Assembly (NCBI GenBank): GCA_020853575.1
Contig: JADYYP010000012.1
Span: forward strand, 62,001 to 126,000
DNA: 64,000 nt
Reading direction: 5' to 3'
Source: Planctomycetota bacterium
GTDB lineage: Bacteria > Planctomycetota > UBA1135 > GCA-002686595
Part shown: piece by piece, positions 27,141 through 35,343 of the stretch
How the letters are laid out: each line of letters starts with the position of its first letter
Position numbering within the stretch: position 1 is the first letter of the stretch
Notes under the pieces: model-generated
Told to the model about the DNA's origin: nothing
What the model saw: the letters and a program-made list of their open reading frames with translations, nothing else
The model's database searches: none
Translations under genes and position numbers: made by a program

Positions 27141-27712
27141 CGCAAGCGCCCTTCGAGCCAGGGCCCCAGCCAGCGCAGGAGCAGTTTGCGCGCGTGCATC
27201 ACCTGCGTGCGCGCGGTCGCGGGCTTGACGCCGGTCGCGCTGGCGACGTCGTCGTACTCCAAGCCCTCGAGAACGCGCAGGAACAGCGGTGCGCGCAGCC
27301 GCTGGGGCAGGCGTTCGAGGGCGTCGCGCAGACGATGCATCGTCTCGCGTCCGCCGAGCTCGTCCCCGGGCGCCCGCGCCGCTGCGAGACCGTCCTCGGG
27401 CAACTCGCGCGTCGCCCCACGACGCACGCGCGCGCGGTAGTGGTCGCGCGCCAGGTGCAGGGCGATGCGTCTCAGCCACCCCGAAAAGGCTTCGCCTTCG
27501 CGCAAGGTGGCCAGCGAGCGCCAGGCGCGGACGAAGCACTCCTGCGCCAGGTCCTCGGCGTCCTCGTGGTTGCCGCACAGCCGAAACAGGAGCGCGTACA
27601 CGCGGCGGAACTCACCCCGGACCAGTTCCTCGAAGGCCTGGGCGTCGCCGGCGCGCGCTCGCGCCAGCAATCCGTCCTCGCGTTCGCGGAAACTCTCCAA
27701 GAGTAGGTCCAT
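27137..27712 (-). CDS. ECF-type RNA polymerase sigma factor
   Basis: This 191-residue protein is of typical ECF size. Region 2 runs from about 15 to 85 (FEELVRGEFRRVYALLFRL, then EDAEDLAQECFVRAWRSLAT). Region 4 runs from about 130 to 180 (ALERLPQRLRAPLFLRVLEG, then the helix-turn-helix DVASATGVKPATARTQVM). The start is ATG 27712. The next gene, overlapping by 4 nt, encodes a zinc-finger anti-sigma factor, so this sigma factor is very probably controlled by sequestration at the membrane. It is not the same type as the ECF factor at 8376, which sits beside a kinase. Confidence 0.92.
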   Translation of the reverse strand: MDLLLESFREREDGLLARARAGDAQAFEELVRGEFRRVYALLFRLCGNHEDAEDLAQECFVRAWRSLATLREGEAFSGWLRRIALHLARDHYRARVRRGATRELPEDGLAAARAPGDELGGRETMHRLRDALERLPQRLRAPLFLRVLEGLEYDDVASATGVKPATARTQVMHARKLLLRWLGPWLEGRLR

Positions 27713-28189
27713 TGCGCCGTGCGCCTCGTTGCGCCGCTGACGACGACCCTACCCCCGAGCGCGTCGATGGAGTTCTCCCGTTTTTCGCCGCGGGTCGCGC
27801 CGTGAAAAAAAAAGGAAAGGAACGGATGCCGGCCGTCGGCGCAGAGCTAATCCGCTCCGTCCGCGGCAGGGTCCGTTCGTGATTGGCTCCTGAAGCGGTG
27901 CACGCCACCAACTCTCTCCGTGCGATGCCCCGGTGTCCGCAGCGTGACCTGACCACGCGGCGCGAGCGCTGGACCTCGAACACCGGTGGCGCGCACTCTG
28001 CCGGCGGGACATGCAGGGGCTGGGTCGATCGTTCTCTGGGGGAGACGAAAGGCCCGGCCCCTCGTTTTTCACCGGGACCGTCAGGGGTTCAGCGGGCTGG
28101 TCCAGGGATCACCGGGGCCCATGCGAGGCGTCGTTTCTGGCGCCGCACGCGACCTGCCCGTGCGCTCGGCGCGCTACCCTCGGGGCCGG
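27713..28189. other. 477-nt divergent intergenic region without a recognisable gene
   Basis: This is the longest gene-free stretch in the window, between the divergent ECF operon (minus) and the DUF1992 gene (plus). It contains a nine-base A-run at about 27804-27812 and T5 runs near 27781 and 28065, unusual for this GC-rich DNA, and must hold the promoters in both directions. A GC-rich segment just before the second T-run (28045-28063) pairs only imperfectly and is not a convincing terminator. I see no tRNA, no riboswitch-like fold and no reading frame with normal composition. Confidence 0.5.
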
Positions 28190-28588
28190 ATGACCGCCGA
28201 CCCGCTCGAGCGCATCGCGGAACAGAAGATCGCCGAGGCGCTCGAAGCCGGCCTGTTCCGCGATCTGCCGGGCAGCGGTCGGCCGCTCGCGATCGATCCA
28301 CTGGCTGGCGTGCCGGACGAGTTGCGCGCCGCCACGTTGGTGCTGCGGAGCGCTGGGGTCTTGCCCGAGGAGCTCGAGCTCAGGCGCGGCCTGCTGCGCA
28401 TCGAGGATCTGATCGCGGCTGGTGACGACCAAGGTGAGCTGCGCGTCCTGCGCGAACAGCGCACAGCGGTAGCGCTGCGGCTCGCGCTGGCGCTCGAAAA
28501 GCGCGGCTTTGGACCAGCGCATTTCGAGTACTCGGCGCAACTCGCGGCCCGCTTGGGGGCCGAGCGCGGCGATCGGCCGGCGGACTGA
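28190..28588 (+). CDS. DUF1992 (DnaJ-homologue C28 conserved domain) protein
   Basis: The 132-residue protein begins MTADPLERIAEQKIAEALEA, then GLFRDLPGSGRPL. This is the signature of DUF1992 proteins, a family of small helical proteins shared by bacteria and the human DNAJC28 C-terminal region. The molecular function is unknown. The start ATG 28190 is placed exactly where the family begins; the open frame upstream lacks similarity. It lies 72 nt before the aminotransferase gene on the same strand. Confidence 0.88.
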   Translation: MTADPLERIAEQKIAEALEAGLFRDLPGSGRPLAIDPLAGVPDELRAATLVLRSAGVLPEELELRRGLLRIEDLIAAGDDQGELRVLREQRTAVALRLALALEKRGFGPAHFEYSAQLAARLGAERGDRPAD

Positions 28589-28660
28589 GCTCGAGCGCGA
28601 GCGCGCCGCCGGCACTCGTGCCGCGCGCGGTCCGCCGCGGGCCGCTATTCTCGGCGGCCT

Positions 28661-29986
28661 ATGGCGACGGCGACGAGCAAGCAGGGACCGGCGGTTCGCG
28701 AGGAATTGGGCGCCCTGCGCGAGGTGCCCTTCATGGGCGTGATCTTCGTGGTCCACGAGGCCATGAAGCTGGGCTTCACCAACGGTCACCCCGACTGGTG
28801 CAATCTCGGCCAAGGGCAGCCCGAAGTGGGGCCGATGGCCGGAGCTCCCGCGCGGCTGACACACGTCGATTTGCGCCCCGAGGACCACGCCTACGGTCCG
28901 CTGGGCGGCACGCCGGAGCTGCGCGAAGCGATCGCGGCGCACTACAACCGCCTGTTCCGCAAGGGCAAGCGCTCGCAGTACTCGGCGGCCAACGTGTGCG
29001 TCGCGTCCGGCGGACGGCTGGCGCTGACGCGCGCCTTCGCGGCGCTCGGCGCGGTCAACGTGGGTTACCAGTTGCCCGACTACACGGCCTACGAGGACCT
29101 GTTCGAGCTGCACCTCGCGCGCCTGCATCCGTTCCCGATCCGCGCGCGCGAATCCGATGGTTTCTTGGTGCCGGCGGCGCGTTTCGCGCAGGCCATCGAC
29201 GACAACGGACTGGGCGCGCTGGTGCTCTCCAATCCGTGCAACCCGACCGGCAACGTGCTCGCCGGCGCCGAGCTCGCCAAGTTGGTCGCGCTCTCGCGCG
29301 AGCGCGGCGTCACGCTGATCCTGGACGAGTTCTACAGCCACTTCATCTACACGCGGGACGGCAAGCCCGGCCGCGGCCCGGTCAGCGGCGCGCCCTTCGT
29401 CGAGGACGTCGAGCGCGATCCGCTGCTCCTGATCGACGGTCTGACCAAGAGCTTCCGCTATCCGGGTTGGCGCATCGGCTGGGCCATCGGCCCGAGCGCG
29501 ATGATCGACAGCTTGGCGCGCACGGCGAGCGCCATCGACGGCGGACCGTCGCGCATCGCGCAGCGCGCGGCGCTGGAGGTCCTCGAACCCGGGCGGGCGG
29601 ATCAAGAAACGCGCGCGCTGCGCGAGGTGTTCGCGGCCAAGCGCAATCTGATGGTGACGCGCCTGAAGCGCATGGGCATCCGCTTCGCCGCCGAGCCGAC
29701 GAGCACCTTCTACGCCTGGGGTTGCCTGGACCAGCTCCCGGCGCCCTTCGACGACGCCATGACCTTCTTCCGGCGCGCGCTCGAGCGCAAGGTGATGACC
29801 GTTCCGGGTGAGTTCTTCGACGTCAACCCGGGCAAGCGCCGTCGCGCGCGCTCGCCCTACGCGCAGTGGATGCGCTTTTCGTTCGGACCGCCGATCGACA
29901 ATCTCCGCTTGGGGCTCGAGCGCCTCGAGGAGTTGCTCGCAGAGGCGCGACCCGCGCGCGGACGCCGCGCCTCGAAGAGCCGTTGA
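28661..29986 (+). CDS. PLP-dependent aminotransferase, class I/II (fold type I)
   Basis: The 441-residue enzyme shows class I/II landmarks. These are the substrate region GPLGGTPELREAI, the SNPCNPTGNVL motif that contacts PLP, the LILDEFYSHF Asp/Tyr pair, and the Schiff-base lysine in DGLTKSFRYPGWRIGW near residue 268. It should transfer an amino group between an amino acid and a 2-oxoacid in the cytoplasm. The exact substrate cannot be read from sequence; aspartate or aromatic/alanine-type activity is possible. The N-terminal 25 residues are longer than in aspartate aminotransferase. The C-terminal ~15 residues are Arg/Ala/Lys-rich and probably disordered. Confidence 0.9.
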   Translation: MATATSKQGPAVREELGALREVPFMGVIFVVHEAMKLGFTNGHPDWCNLGQGQPEVGPMAGAPARLTHVDLRPEDHAYGPLGGTPELREAIAAHYNRLFRKGKRSQYSAANVCVASGGRLALTRAFAALGAVNVGYQLPDYTAYEDLFELHLARLHPFPIRARESDGFLVPAARFAQAIDDNGLGALVLSNPCNPTGNVLAGAELAKLVALSRERGVTLILDEFYSHFIYTRDGKPGRGPVSGAPFVEDVERDPLLLIDGLTKSFRYPGWRIGWAIGPSAMIDSLARTASAIDGGPSRIAQRAALEVLEPGRADQETRALREVFAAKRNLMVTRLKRMGIRFAAEPTSTFYAWGCLDQLPAPFDDAMTFFRRALERKVMTVPGEFFDVNPGKRRRARSPYAQWMRFSFGPPIDNLRLGLERLEELLAEARPARGRRASKSR

Positions 29987-30110
29987 GCGCGCTGGGGCCC
30001 GAAGTCGCAGGCGCCAGCGACCGCTGTCCACGCTTCGGGGAATTCGCACGCTAGTGGTGCGTCCACCGCCCGCGGCGGGCTCGAGTCCAGGGAAGCGTGA
30101 GGGTGAGCAG

Positions 30111-30569
30111 ATGCGCAGCTGGTTGATGGCAGGTCTGAAGGTCGCGACCGTCGGATTGGCGCTGTCGGTCATGCTGTTCCTGGTGCTGACCGCGCAGGAG
30201 CGCGCCGCGGCGCGCGCGGCGACGTCCGAGCAGCGCGCGAACCGGCCCGCGCCGGAGTCCAACGCGGCCCCGTCCGAGAGCGAGGAGAGCGCGCAGAGCT
30301 CGCCCGCGGCGCCCGCGCCGGATTCGAGCGCTCCCGGCCCGGACTTCCTCTCGTCCTCGAAGGTCCTGGTGCTCGATCCGCCCGAGACCCTCGAGCTCGA
30401 CTCCGCGCAGTTCCTGTTCAGCTCCAAGGCGGGGCCGCCGCCCACGTTGCTCGAGCCGCCCTCCGCCGCGGCCGTGGGCGACGTGTTCTTGTCGACCTCC
30501 AAGAGCCTGGCGCCCGGGACGCTGCTTCCGGTGACGGACGCGCCGTCCGAGGCGCGCAAGCAGCCCTGA
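30111..30569 (+). CDS. Small single-pass membrane protein with repeated SSK-type motif
   Basis: I do not recognise this 152-residue protein. It has an N-terminal hydrophobic helix (LKVATVGLALSVMLFLVLTA) and then a low-complexity Ala/Pro/Ser/Glu linker. Three copies of a short motif follow: DFLSSSK, QFLFSSK and VFLSTSK, at about residues 77-83, 100-106 and 124-130, each followed by a Pro/Leu-rich segment. The helix is probably a membrane anchor or uncleaved signal, with the repeats outside. ATG 30111 is preceded by GGGTGAG, a weak ribosome binding site. It precedes the fatty-acid-hydroxylase-type gene by 18 nt and may be co-transcribed with it. Confidence 0.65.
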   Translation: MRSWLMAGLKVATVGLALSVMLFLVLTAQERAAARAATSEQRANRPAPESNAAPSESEESAQSSPAAPAPDSSAPGPDFLSSSKVLVLDPPETLELDSAQFLFSSKAGPPPTLLEPPSAAAVGDVFLSTSKSLAPGTLLPVTDAPSEARKQP

Positions 30570-30587
30570 TCCGTCCACTCGCAGCCG

Positions 30588-31538
30588 ATGCAGGTCGCAC
30601 TCGACACACTGCTCTCGTTCGCGCTGCTGTCCGCGGTGTTCGTGCCGCTCGAACGGCTGTTTCCGGCGCAGCGCCAGCGCCTGCTGCGCAGCGAGTGGGG
30701 CATCGATCTGTGCTTCTTCCTGGGCCAGTACCTGCTGTGGACCGCACCCGTGGTCGCGCTGCTGGTGCTCGTACAGCGCAAGCTCGAGTTGCTCCCGCTG
30801 GCGCCATTGCGCGCTTTCGTGCAGGCCCAGCCGCTGTGGCTGCAGTTCGCCGTCGCGATCGCCATCAGCGACGCGTCGATCTACTGGGCCCACCGCCTCT
30901 CGCATCGTTCGCAGTTCCTGTGGCGCTTCCACCGCGTGCACCACACCGCTCCCGCGCTCGACTGGCTCGCCGCGCACCGCGAGCATCCCTTCGACAACGC
31001 CTACACGCGGCTGGTCGAGAACCTGCCGCTGATCGTGCTCGGTGTCCCGCTGCACCTGCTCGCGGGATTCGCGGTGTTCCGCGGACTGTGGGCCTTGTTC
31101 ATCCACTCCAACGTCGCGCTCACTCCAGGGCCCCTGCGCTTCGTGCTCGGTGCGCCGCGGCTGCACCACTGGCACCACGAGCTCGCGCGCGGCGGCCAAG
31201 TCAACTTCGCGAACCTGAGCCCGCTGATGGACCTGGTCTTCGGCACCTACCACGATCCGGGCGTGTTCCCGGAGCGCTACGGCTTGGCCGAGCCGCTCGC
31301 GCATGGCTACCTGGCGCAGTTGATCGAGCCCTTCAAGCCGCGCCGCGGCGCACGTCCGGCCCAGAGCGTTCAGGCGCTCAACACGTACTGCTTGCGCGAG
31401 ATGCCGAACGATCCGCTGCCCAGCACGAGCACGGTGAACACCGCCAACGTCGTCAGCGCTTCGGCCGCGCTGTCGAAGCGTGTGGTCGGCATCTCCTCGA
31501 GCAGCTTCCAAAGCCCCTCGTTGCGCGAGAGTAGATAG
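30588..31538 (+). CDS. Sterol desaturase / fatty acid hydroxylase family membrane enzyme
   Basis: The 316-residue protein has at least four hydrophobic segments and the histidine boxes of the family: HRLSH (near residue 103), HRVHH (near 117) and HHWHHE (near 190). These boxes bind a di-iron centre that oxidises a lipid C-H bond at the membrane. The natural substrate (sterol, carotenoid or fatty acyl chain) is not evident. The C-terminal ~57 residues, from about 31370, are encoded antisense to the 3' end of the ABC permease gene. They look unlike the family (Ser/Thr/Asn-rich), so the enzyme appears to have run on past its ancestral stop. Confidence 0.88.
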   Translation: MQVALDTLLSFALLSAVFVPLERLFPAQRQRLLRSEWGIDLCFFLGQYLLWTAPVVALLVLVQRKLELLPLAPLRAFVQAQPLWLQFAVAIAISDASIYWAHRLSHRSQFLWRFHRVHHTAPALDWLAAHREHPFDNAYTRLVENLPLIVLGVPLHLLAGFAVFRGLWALFIHSNVALTPGPLRFVLGAPRLHHWHHELARGGQVNFANLSPLMDLVFGTYHDPGVFPERYGLAEPLAHGYLAQLIEPFKPRRGARPAQSVQALNTYCLREMPNDPLPSTSTVNTANVVSASAALSKRVVGISSSSFQSPSLRESR

Positions 31539-32296
31539 CTGCGCATGTAGTACTGGATGGTCCAGGTCTGGCTGGTCCCTGGCAAGTTCGCGAGGAAGCC
31601 CTCGACCGCGAAGCAGTACGCCAAGCCGATGATCATCGGGTGGCGGGTGAACACGCCGATCACCGCGAACAGCGCCGAGTACGCCGCGGCTCCGGCCAGC
31701 GCCGCGATCAACAGCGCTCCGTACAAGCCCTCGGGCAACTTGCCGTCGGCCATGGCGTCGACCAGCTTCTGGTCGAACTCGTGCTCGACCGTGCGTGATC
31801 GCTTCTCGCCGTCGCGGTTGGTCCACTCGCGCGTGAGCGCCGCGCCGGGCTTCCACGAGGGAGCCTTGGCCTCGGCCACGAACTTGAGCGCGGTGACGCT
31901 GGCCGTGACGAACAAGAGCAAGATCGAGAGCGTCGCCAACCAGCGACCGAGCAGGATCGACGCGCGTTGGATCGGGCGCGTCAGCAGGTAGGTGATCGTG
32001 CGATCGTCGACCTCCTCCGAGATCACCGCCGAGCCCGTGATCACCGCGGTCAGGGGCACCAGGAACTGCAGGAGTAGGTAGAAGCCCGGGAACATGAAGC
32101 CCTTGATCGGTTCCGGCGCGTGGCGCGGCACCGTCAACAGCAGCCAGGCCATCGCGGGTGGGGCCGTGCAGCCCAGGGCGACGATCGCGAAGCGCTTGGT
32201 GAGCAGCACGCGCGGCAGGTACGTGCGCCAAAACAGCAGCGTGACGGAGAGGAAGCGCAGCATCGGATTCCGTGGTGTGCCTGGGGCGGGGTTCAT
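31370..32296 (-). CDS. ABC-2 type transporter permease
   Basis: The 308-residue protein has about six hydrophobic segments and the ABC-2 hallmark region SEEVDDRTITYLLTRPIQRA followed by a membrane helix. It pairs with the ATPase encoded immediately upstream, whose stop overlaps this start (ATGA at 32293-32296). An insert at about 140-175 between two helices is hydrophilic and probably exposed. The substrate is unknown; the lack of a solute-binding protein and the coupled ATPases point to export or membrane remodelling. The 3' 169 nt overlap the hydroxylase gene on the other strand. Confidence 0.85.
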   Translation of the reverse strand: MNPAPGTPRNPMLRFLSVTLLFWRTYLPRVLLTKRFAIVALGCTAPPAMAWLLLTVPRHAPEPIKGFMFPGFYLLLQFLVPLTAVITGSAVISEEVDDRTITYLLTRPIQRASILLGRWLATLSILLLFVTASVTALKFVAEAKAPSWKPGAALTREWTNRDGEKRSRTVEHEFDQKLVDAMADGKLPEGLYGALLIAALAGAAAYSALFAVIGVFTRHPMIIGLAYCFAVEGFLANLPGTSQTWTIQYYMRSYLLSRNEGLWKLLEEMPTTRFDSAAEALTTLAVFTVLVLGSGSFGISRKQYVLSA

Positions 32297-33216
32297 CCGA
32301 CGAGGTAGTCGAAGACCGCTTCGAGGCTCGCGTCCGGGCTCTCGACGGCGGTGATGCCGACGCGCTCGCGCGCCGCGATGCTGGTCAGCTCCGTGAAGAA
32401 CGGCTCGATCTCGCTCGTCTCGACGCTCAGGCTGCCGTCGCTCGGGGCGAGCTTGACCGAGGTGACGTGCTCGATGCCGATCAGCGCCGCGGCCAGTCGG
32501 CGCGGCTCGCGGGCGCGGATCTCGACGCGCCGCGGGTGGCGCGAGAGCAGTCGCCGGATGTCGCTGACGGCGCCCTGGGCGAACAGCCGACCGCGGTGGA
32601 TCAGCACGATGTTGGGGGTCAGCGACTCGATCTCGTGCAGCACGTGGCTCGAGACGATCACGTGCACGCCCTGCGCGCCGATTTCCGCGAACAGGCGCAG
32701 GATGTCCGCGCGCCCCACCGGGTCCAGGCCATTGAGCGGCTCGTCGGCGACGATCAGCTGCGGCTCGTGGGCGATCGCCTGCGCCAGCTTGGTGCGCTGG
32801 CGCATGCCCTTCGAGTAGCCGGCGGTCTTGCGGTGTCGCGCTTCGCCCAGCCCGGCGCGATCCAGCGCCGCGTCCGCGCGCCGCTGGGCCTCGCTCGCGC
32901 CGAATCCGTGGAGCCGCATCAGGAACTCGACGACCTCGAAGCCGGTCATCGACTCGTAGATCGCCTCTTGCTGGGGGACGAAGCCGACGTGCTCGAAGTA
33001 CGCGCGATTGGCGAACGGACGATGCCCGAGCACCCGCAGCGAGCCGCGCGAAGGCTTGATCTCACCCGCGATCAGCTTCAGGAACGTGCTCTTGCCCGCG
33101 CCGTTGGGACCGACCAGTCCGGTGACACCGCCCTCGATCGTCAGGCTCAGCTCGGACAAGCCGACCACTTGTCCGTACCAGCGTCCGAGCTTGTCGGCCA
33201 CGACCAGCTCGCTCAT
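32293..33216 (-). CDS. ABC transporter ATP-binding protein (second of the operon)
   Basis: The 307-residue ATPase shows Walker A GPNGAGKS (near residue 37), a Q-loop near FVPQQEAIYE, the signature YSKGMRQR, Walker B LIVADEP with D-loop GLDPVGR, and the switch His in VSSHVLHE. The C-terminal ~90 residues form the accessory domain common in ABC-2 drug/antibiotic-type exporters. It powers the permease encoded downstream. Both its start and its stop overlap the neighbouring genes by 4 nt. The signature motif SKGMRQR is a slight variant of LSGGQ, usual in this subfamily. Confidence 0.93.
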   Translation of the reverse strand: MSELVVADKLGRWYGQVVGLSELSLTIEGGVTGLVGPNGAGKSTFLKLIAGEIKPSRGSLRVLGHRPFANRAYFEHVGFVPQQEAIYESMTGFEVVEFLMRLHGFGASEAQRRADAALDRAGLGEARHRKTAGYSKGMRQRTKLAQAIAHEPQLIVADEPLNGLDPVGRADILRLFAEIGAQGVHVIVSSHVLHEIESLTPNIVLIHRGRLFAQGAVSDIRRLLSRHPRRVEIRAREPRRLAAALIGIEHVTSVKLAPSDGSLSVETSEIEPFFTELTSIAARERVGITAVESPDASLEAVFDYLVG

Positions 33217-34118
33217 GCCACGACCTCGAGCTTGCGCAGCCGCCGCAGCACGACCCAAGCGCAGGTGAGCGCGATGCCGCTCACGATCGCGACGCTGAAC
33301 CACGGGTTCCAATCGAAACGCGACTGGTTGGCGCTGGTCAGCCAGTCGGCCAGTCGGTGCAGGTTCATCATCACGCCGATCATCGACCAATCGCGATCGC
33401 GCTGCACCACCGAGAGCATCTTGCCCAGCACCTCGCTCCCGACGACGACCGCGAACACGCCACCGAGCGCGTAGGTCTTGCGCGAGGCCAGCGCCGAGAT
33501 CGCCAGCACGATCATCGACATCACGCACACGTTGATCACGGCGTAGCCCAGCGCTCCCGCGATGACGCTCCACTTCTCGATGAGGAACACGTAGTCGGGT
33601 GACGAGAACACGGCCACCGTGCAGATCAGCATCACCGGCAGGATGGTGACGAACGCGCCGAAGGTGAAGGCCGTCAGGAAGTGCGCCAGGAAGTAGTCGA
33701 AGCGCGTCAGTGGCCGCGAGAAGTACAACAGATGCGCTCCGGCGCGCCGGTCCTCGCAGATCAGGCCCGCGCCGAACCAGTTCACGCACAGCAGCGCGAA
33801 GGCGAAGCTGACCTTGGCGAACAGCACGATCTGGTCTTGCACCTGCAGGATCTGCGTGGCGACCGCGCTGACCATCATGCCGGCGGCGCCGCTGCCGACC
33901 GGCGAGCCCAGGCCCTGCTCGAGCGTGAACTTGGTGTAGACCACGAACGAGAACACGATCGCGGAGATCCAGGGCGGCACGAATAGCAACAGGAGCGGCA
34001 GCTTGCGCTTGAGCGCGACGCGCACGCGCGCCTTCCACAGCGGGAGCGCGTTGAGGCGCGCGGGCTGCGGAGCGCTCTGCAGCTTGCGGTAGATCTCGGT
34101 GTGAGTGCTGGCCGTCAC
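33213..34118 (-). CDS. ABC-2 type transporter permease (first of the operon)
   Basis: The 301-residue membrane protein has about six hydrophobic segments. The motif EDRRAGAHLLYFSRPLTRFDY is the conserved ABC-2 coupling region, followed by FLAHFLTAFTFGAFVTILPV. The start is GTG 34118, overlapping the stop of the upstream ATPase (GTGA). It should pair with that ATPase, giving two ATPase/permease pairs in one operon, either two transporters or one hetero-oligomer. No substrate is indicated. Confidence 0.85.
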   Translation of the reverse strand: MTASTHTEIYRKLQSAPQPARLNALPLWKARVRVALKRKLPLLLLFVPPWISAIVFSFVVYTKFTLEQGLGSPVGSGAAGMMVSAVATQILQVQDQIVLFAKVSFAFALLCVNWFGAGLICEDRRAGAHLLYFSRPLTRFDYFLAHFLTAFTFGAFVTILPVMLICTVAVFSSPDYVFLIEKWSVIAGALGYAVINVCVMSMIVLAISALASRKTYALGGVFAVVVGSEVLGKMLSVVQRDRDWSMIGVMMNLHRLADWLTSANQSRFDWNPWFSVAIVSGIALTCAWVVLRRLRKLEVVA

Positions 34119-35053
34119 GAGCTGGCCCCCTGGGATTCGCGCAGCACGCGCAGGAACACGTCCTCCAGCGACGAGCGCATCTCCTCGATGCTCTCGATGC
34201 GATGGCCCGAGCTCTGCGCGAGCTCGAACAACTCGTCCGCGTCCGCGCCGCGCAAGGCCACCCGGAACTCCCCGTCGCGCACGCGTTGGTGCTCGAGCTC
34301 GCGCCGTTCCAGTGCCTCGGCGAAGCTCGCACCCGAGCCGCCGACGCGCACGCGCGTCCAGCGCCGATCGCCGCGCGTCAATTCGGCGATCTCGCCGTGC
34401 TCGACGACGCGGCCGCGGTCGAGCACCACCACGCGGTCGCAGGTGCGCTCGACGTCCGACAGTTGGTGCGAGCACAGGATCACGTGCTTGCCTTGCGCGT
34501 GGCCGAGATCGCGCACCAGCTCGAGCATGTGCCGACGGCCCTTGGGGTCGAGCCCGTTGGTCGGCTCGTCGAGCAACAGGAGCGGCGGGTCGTGCGCCAG
34601 CGCCTGGGCCAGCTTGACGCGCTGCTTCATGCCCGTCGAATACTCCTTCATCTCGCGGTAGCGCTGATCGTCGAGCCCGACGTAGTCCAGCGACTCGTGG
34701 GCGCGCGTCATCGAGTCGGCCGGCGACAGCCCGGTGATGCGCGCCAGTGTGCTGACCAGCTCGACCGCGTTCATGCCGGGCAACAGGCAGTCGCTCTCGG
34801 GCATGTAGCCGACGCGCCGGCGCAACTCGACTTGCTCGCTGGGGGAGTCGGGGTCGAGCCCGAGGATGCGCGCCGAGCCCTCGTCGGCGTCCAGCAGGCC
34901 GAGCAACAGCTTGATCAGCGTGGTCTTTCCGGCGCCGTTGGGGCCGAGCAACCCGACCGCTCCGCCGGGGAGCTCCAACGTGAGCTGGTCGAGCGCACGC
35001 ACCGCGCCGTAGCTCTTGGAGAGGCGGTCGATCTGCACTGCGGGCGCGGTCAT
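34115..35053 (-). CDS. ABC transporter ATP-binding protein (first gene of the operon)
   Basis: The 312-residue ATPase has Walker A GPNGAGKT (near residue 38), the signature YSTGMKQR, Walker B LLLLDEP with TNGLDPKGR, and the switch His in CSHQLSD. A C-terminal accessory region of about 80 residues ends in SLEDVFLRVLRE, as is usual for ABC-2 ATPases. It begins the operon: upstream lies a 290-nt region divergent from the T6SS effector cassette. ATG 35053 has no strong ribosome binding site. Confidence 0.93.
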   Translation of the reverse strand: MTAPAVQIDRLSKSYGAVRALDQLTLELPGGAVGLLGPNGAGKTTLIKLLLGLLDADEGSARILGLDPDSPSEQVELRRRVGYMPESDCLLPGMNAVELVSTLARITGLSPADSMTRAHESLDYVGLDDQRYREMKEYSTGMKQRVKLAQALAHDPPLLLLDEPTNGLDPKGRRHMLELVRDLGHAQGKHVILCSHQLSDVERTCDRVVVLDRGRVVEHGEIAELTRGDRRWTRVRVGGSGASFAEALERRELEHQRVRDGEFRVALRGADADELFELAQSSGHRIESIEEMRSSLEDVFLRVLRESQGASS

Positions 35054-35343
35054 GGAGAGCGAGCGAGCATGCCGCCGCCGCCTGTGCGCGCAAGGGAGCT
35101 GCGGGATTCGGACCGCGTGAGTGCTGTGAATCCTCCGTACCGTGCAGGCCGACGAATCGAGCACGCCAGTGCTTTCGGTTCGTTCGGATCGCCGCTCGAC
35201 CCCGCTATCCTGTCCCTTCGCGACGCGCCGGTGTGCGTTCGCACCATGGGTCCCCAGATCGTCGACATCCGCCCGCGCCGCGACCTTTCGGGTCGGCGCG
35301 CGGCGCATCGCACGTGCACTGATCGCGTCGCTCGGAGCTCGCA

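Noticed and set aside
27781..27812. T-run and A-run near a GC-rich segment as an intrinsic terminator
   Set aside because: No inverted repeat precedes the runs in either direction; both neighbouring genes start, rather than end, at this region.
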